NCBI RefSeq assembly: GCF_014982745.1 | Contig: NZ_JADCKA010000001.1 | Span: forward strand, 124,001-188,000 | DNA length: 64,000 nucleotides | DNA from: Gallibacter intestinalis | GTDB taxonomy: Bacteria; Bacillota; Clostridia; Peptostreptococcales; Anaerovoracaceae | Reading direction: 5' to 3' | Part shown: piece by piece, positions 63,681 through 64,000 of the stretch | Layout: each line of letters starts with the position of its first letter | Position numbering within the stretch: the first letter of the stretch is position 1 | Translations under genes and position numbers: made by a program | The notes under the pieces: generated by a model | Databases searched by the model: none | The model's input: the letters and a program-made list of their open reading frames with translations, nothing else | What the model was told of the DNA's origin: nothing

Positions 63681-64000
63681 ATGTTTGAAGTGATACTGAT
63701 TATAAATATACTCATAGCCTTGGCCATCATCTTTTTGGAGCGAAAGGACACATCCGCAACGCTGGCATGGATAATGGTCCTTCTTTTTATACCTATTTTA
63801 GGAACGATTTTTTATATTGTTTTTTCGCAGAACATTTCAAGACAAAAGATATTTAGATTGTATGAAAACGAAGAGGAGATGATTTCTGCTTCATTAAAAA
63901 AGCAAAGTGAGGCAATCGGAGAAGGTACATTTGAATTTGAAAATAAAATCGCAGCAAAATGGACAGACCTTATTAAGCTTAATCAGTCATGCAGTCACGC
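63681..64000 (+). CDS. cls: Cardiolipin synthase, N-terminal part
   Basis: Only about 106 codons are inside the window. Two N-terminal membrane segments (about 3-17 and 27-46) surround ERKDTSATLAWIMVLLFIPILGTIFYIVF, the typical PLDc-N start of phospholipase D-type cardiolipin synthases. The HKD catalytic motifs would be beyond the window. AGAGGAAAG precedes the ATG. Confidence 0.8.
   Translation, partial: MFEVILIINILIALAIIFLERKDTSATLAWIMVLLFIPILGTIFYIVFSQNISRQKIFRLYENEEEMISASLKKQSEAIGEGTFEFENKIAAKWTDLIKLNQSCSH

Overview
The window is a gene-dense 64 kb stretch of chromosome from a low- to mid-GC, strictly anaerobic Bacillota (class Clostridia). The evidence is strong AGGAGG-type ribosome binding sites, a preference for AGA arginine codons, reverse rubrerythrin, Rex, a 2[4Fe-4S] ferredoxin, a clostridial-type flavodoxin, an RsgI-like protein, a DUF3793 protein, a HrcA/CIRCE-controlled groESL operon and a small SRP RNA just upstream of dnaX. 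I cannot name the species; the Anaerovoracaceae/Family XIII area is only a guess. I see no prophage, transposase, CRISPR array, rRNA or tRNA gene. Almost everything is housekeeping, with small accessory insertions.

Layout: 0-5.6 kb, the distal purine operon (purM end, purN, a PurF-like gene lacking the catalytic Cys, purH, purD) and ferritin. 5.7-8.8 kb, a truncated AlbA_2-family regulator with repeated TGACGAG operator-like sites, a cluster of hairpins, and a PiT phosphate transporter with its DUF47 partner. 8.8-20.4 kb, metG, agmatinase, tatD, tilS, ftsH, a PucR regulator, coaX, dusB and a Nudix hydrolase. 20.4-23.8 kb, a type II toxin-antitoxin pair, a PadR/DUF1700/DUF4097 cassette and a PepSY protein. 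23.9-28.5 kb, panB, an aminotransferase, reverse rubrerythrin, a NifU-like protein and PepV. 28.6-30.9 kb, a three-gene locus (Cys-Pro hexapeptide secreted protein, ECF sigma factor, RsgI-like membrane protein with a His-rich tail) followed by an unrecognised protein. 31-36.4 kb, two FMN riboswitches, ribU, tsaE, an unusual repeat element and ribD-ribE-ribBA-ribH. 36.4-43.2 kb, an ion permease, tsaB-rimI-tsaD, an ABC-F ATPase, acpP, rex and ferredoxin. 43.3-49.6 kb, a P-loop/Asp23 fusion, an OGG-type glycosylase, a CNNM/CorC protein, groES-groEL, an XRE regulator and ybaK. 49.6-53.2 kb, DUF3793 and flavodoxin behind DtxR-like boxes, then a MATE pump and its divergent MerR regulator. 53.3-64 kb, scpA-scpB-pcrA-ligA and an AIR-synthase-like gene, then SRP RNA-dnaX-ybaB-recR, a PHP phosphoesterase and the start of a cardiolipin synthase gene.

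How genes work together: the pur genes carry out late steps of IMP synthesis. The two FMN riboswitches let FMN level control both riboflavin uptake (RibU) and synthesis. TsaE and TsaB-TsaD make tRNA t6A but are separated here by the riboflavin block. SpeB, panB, coaX and the aminotransferase are scattered metabolic genes. Several regulators sit beside DNA sites that fit their own families: CIRCE at groESL, an ATGT-N8-ACAT dyad upstream of padR, a 19-bp-spacer MerR-type promoter in front of the MATE gene, a nested palindrome over the toxin-antitoxin promoter, and DtxR-like boxes upstream of the flavodoxin operon.

The parts most likely to hold undescribed biology are the Cys-Pro-repeat/ECF sigma/RsgI-like locus (28.6-30.1 kb), the structured leader with DtxR-like boxes (49.6-49.8 kb), the repeat element at 32.5-32.8 kb, the PurF-like protein with a degenerate glutaminase site, and the internally deleted AlbA_2-family regulator with its operators.
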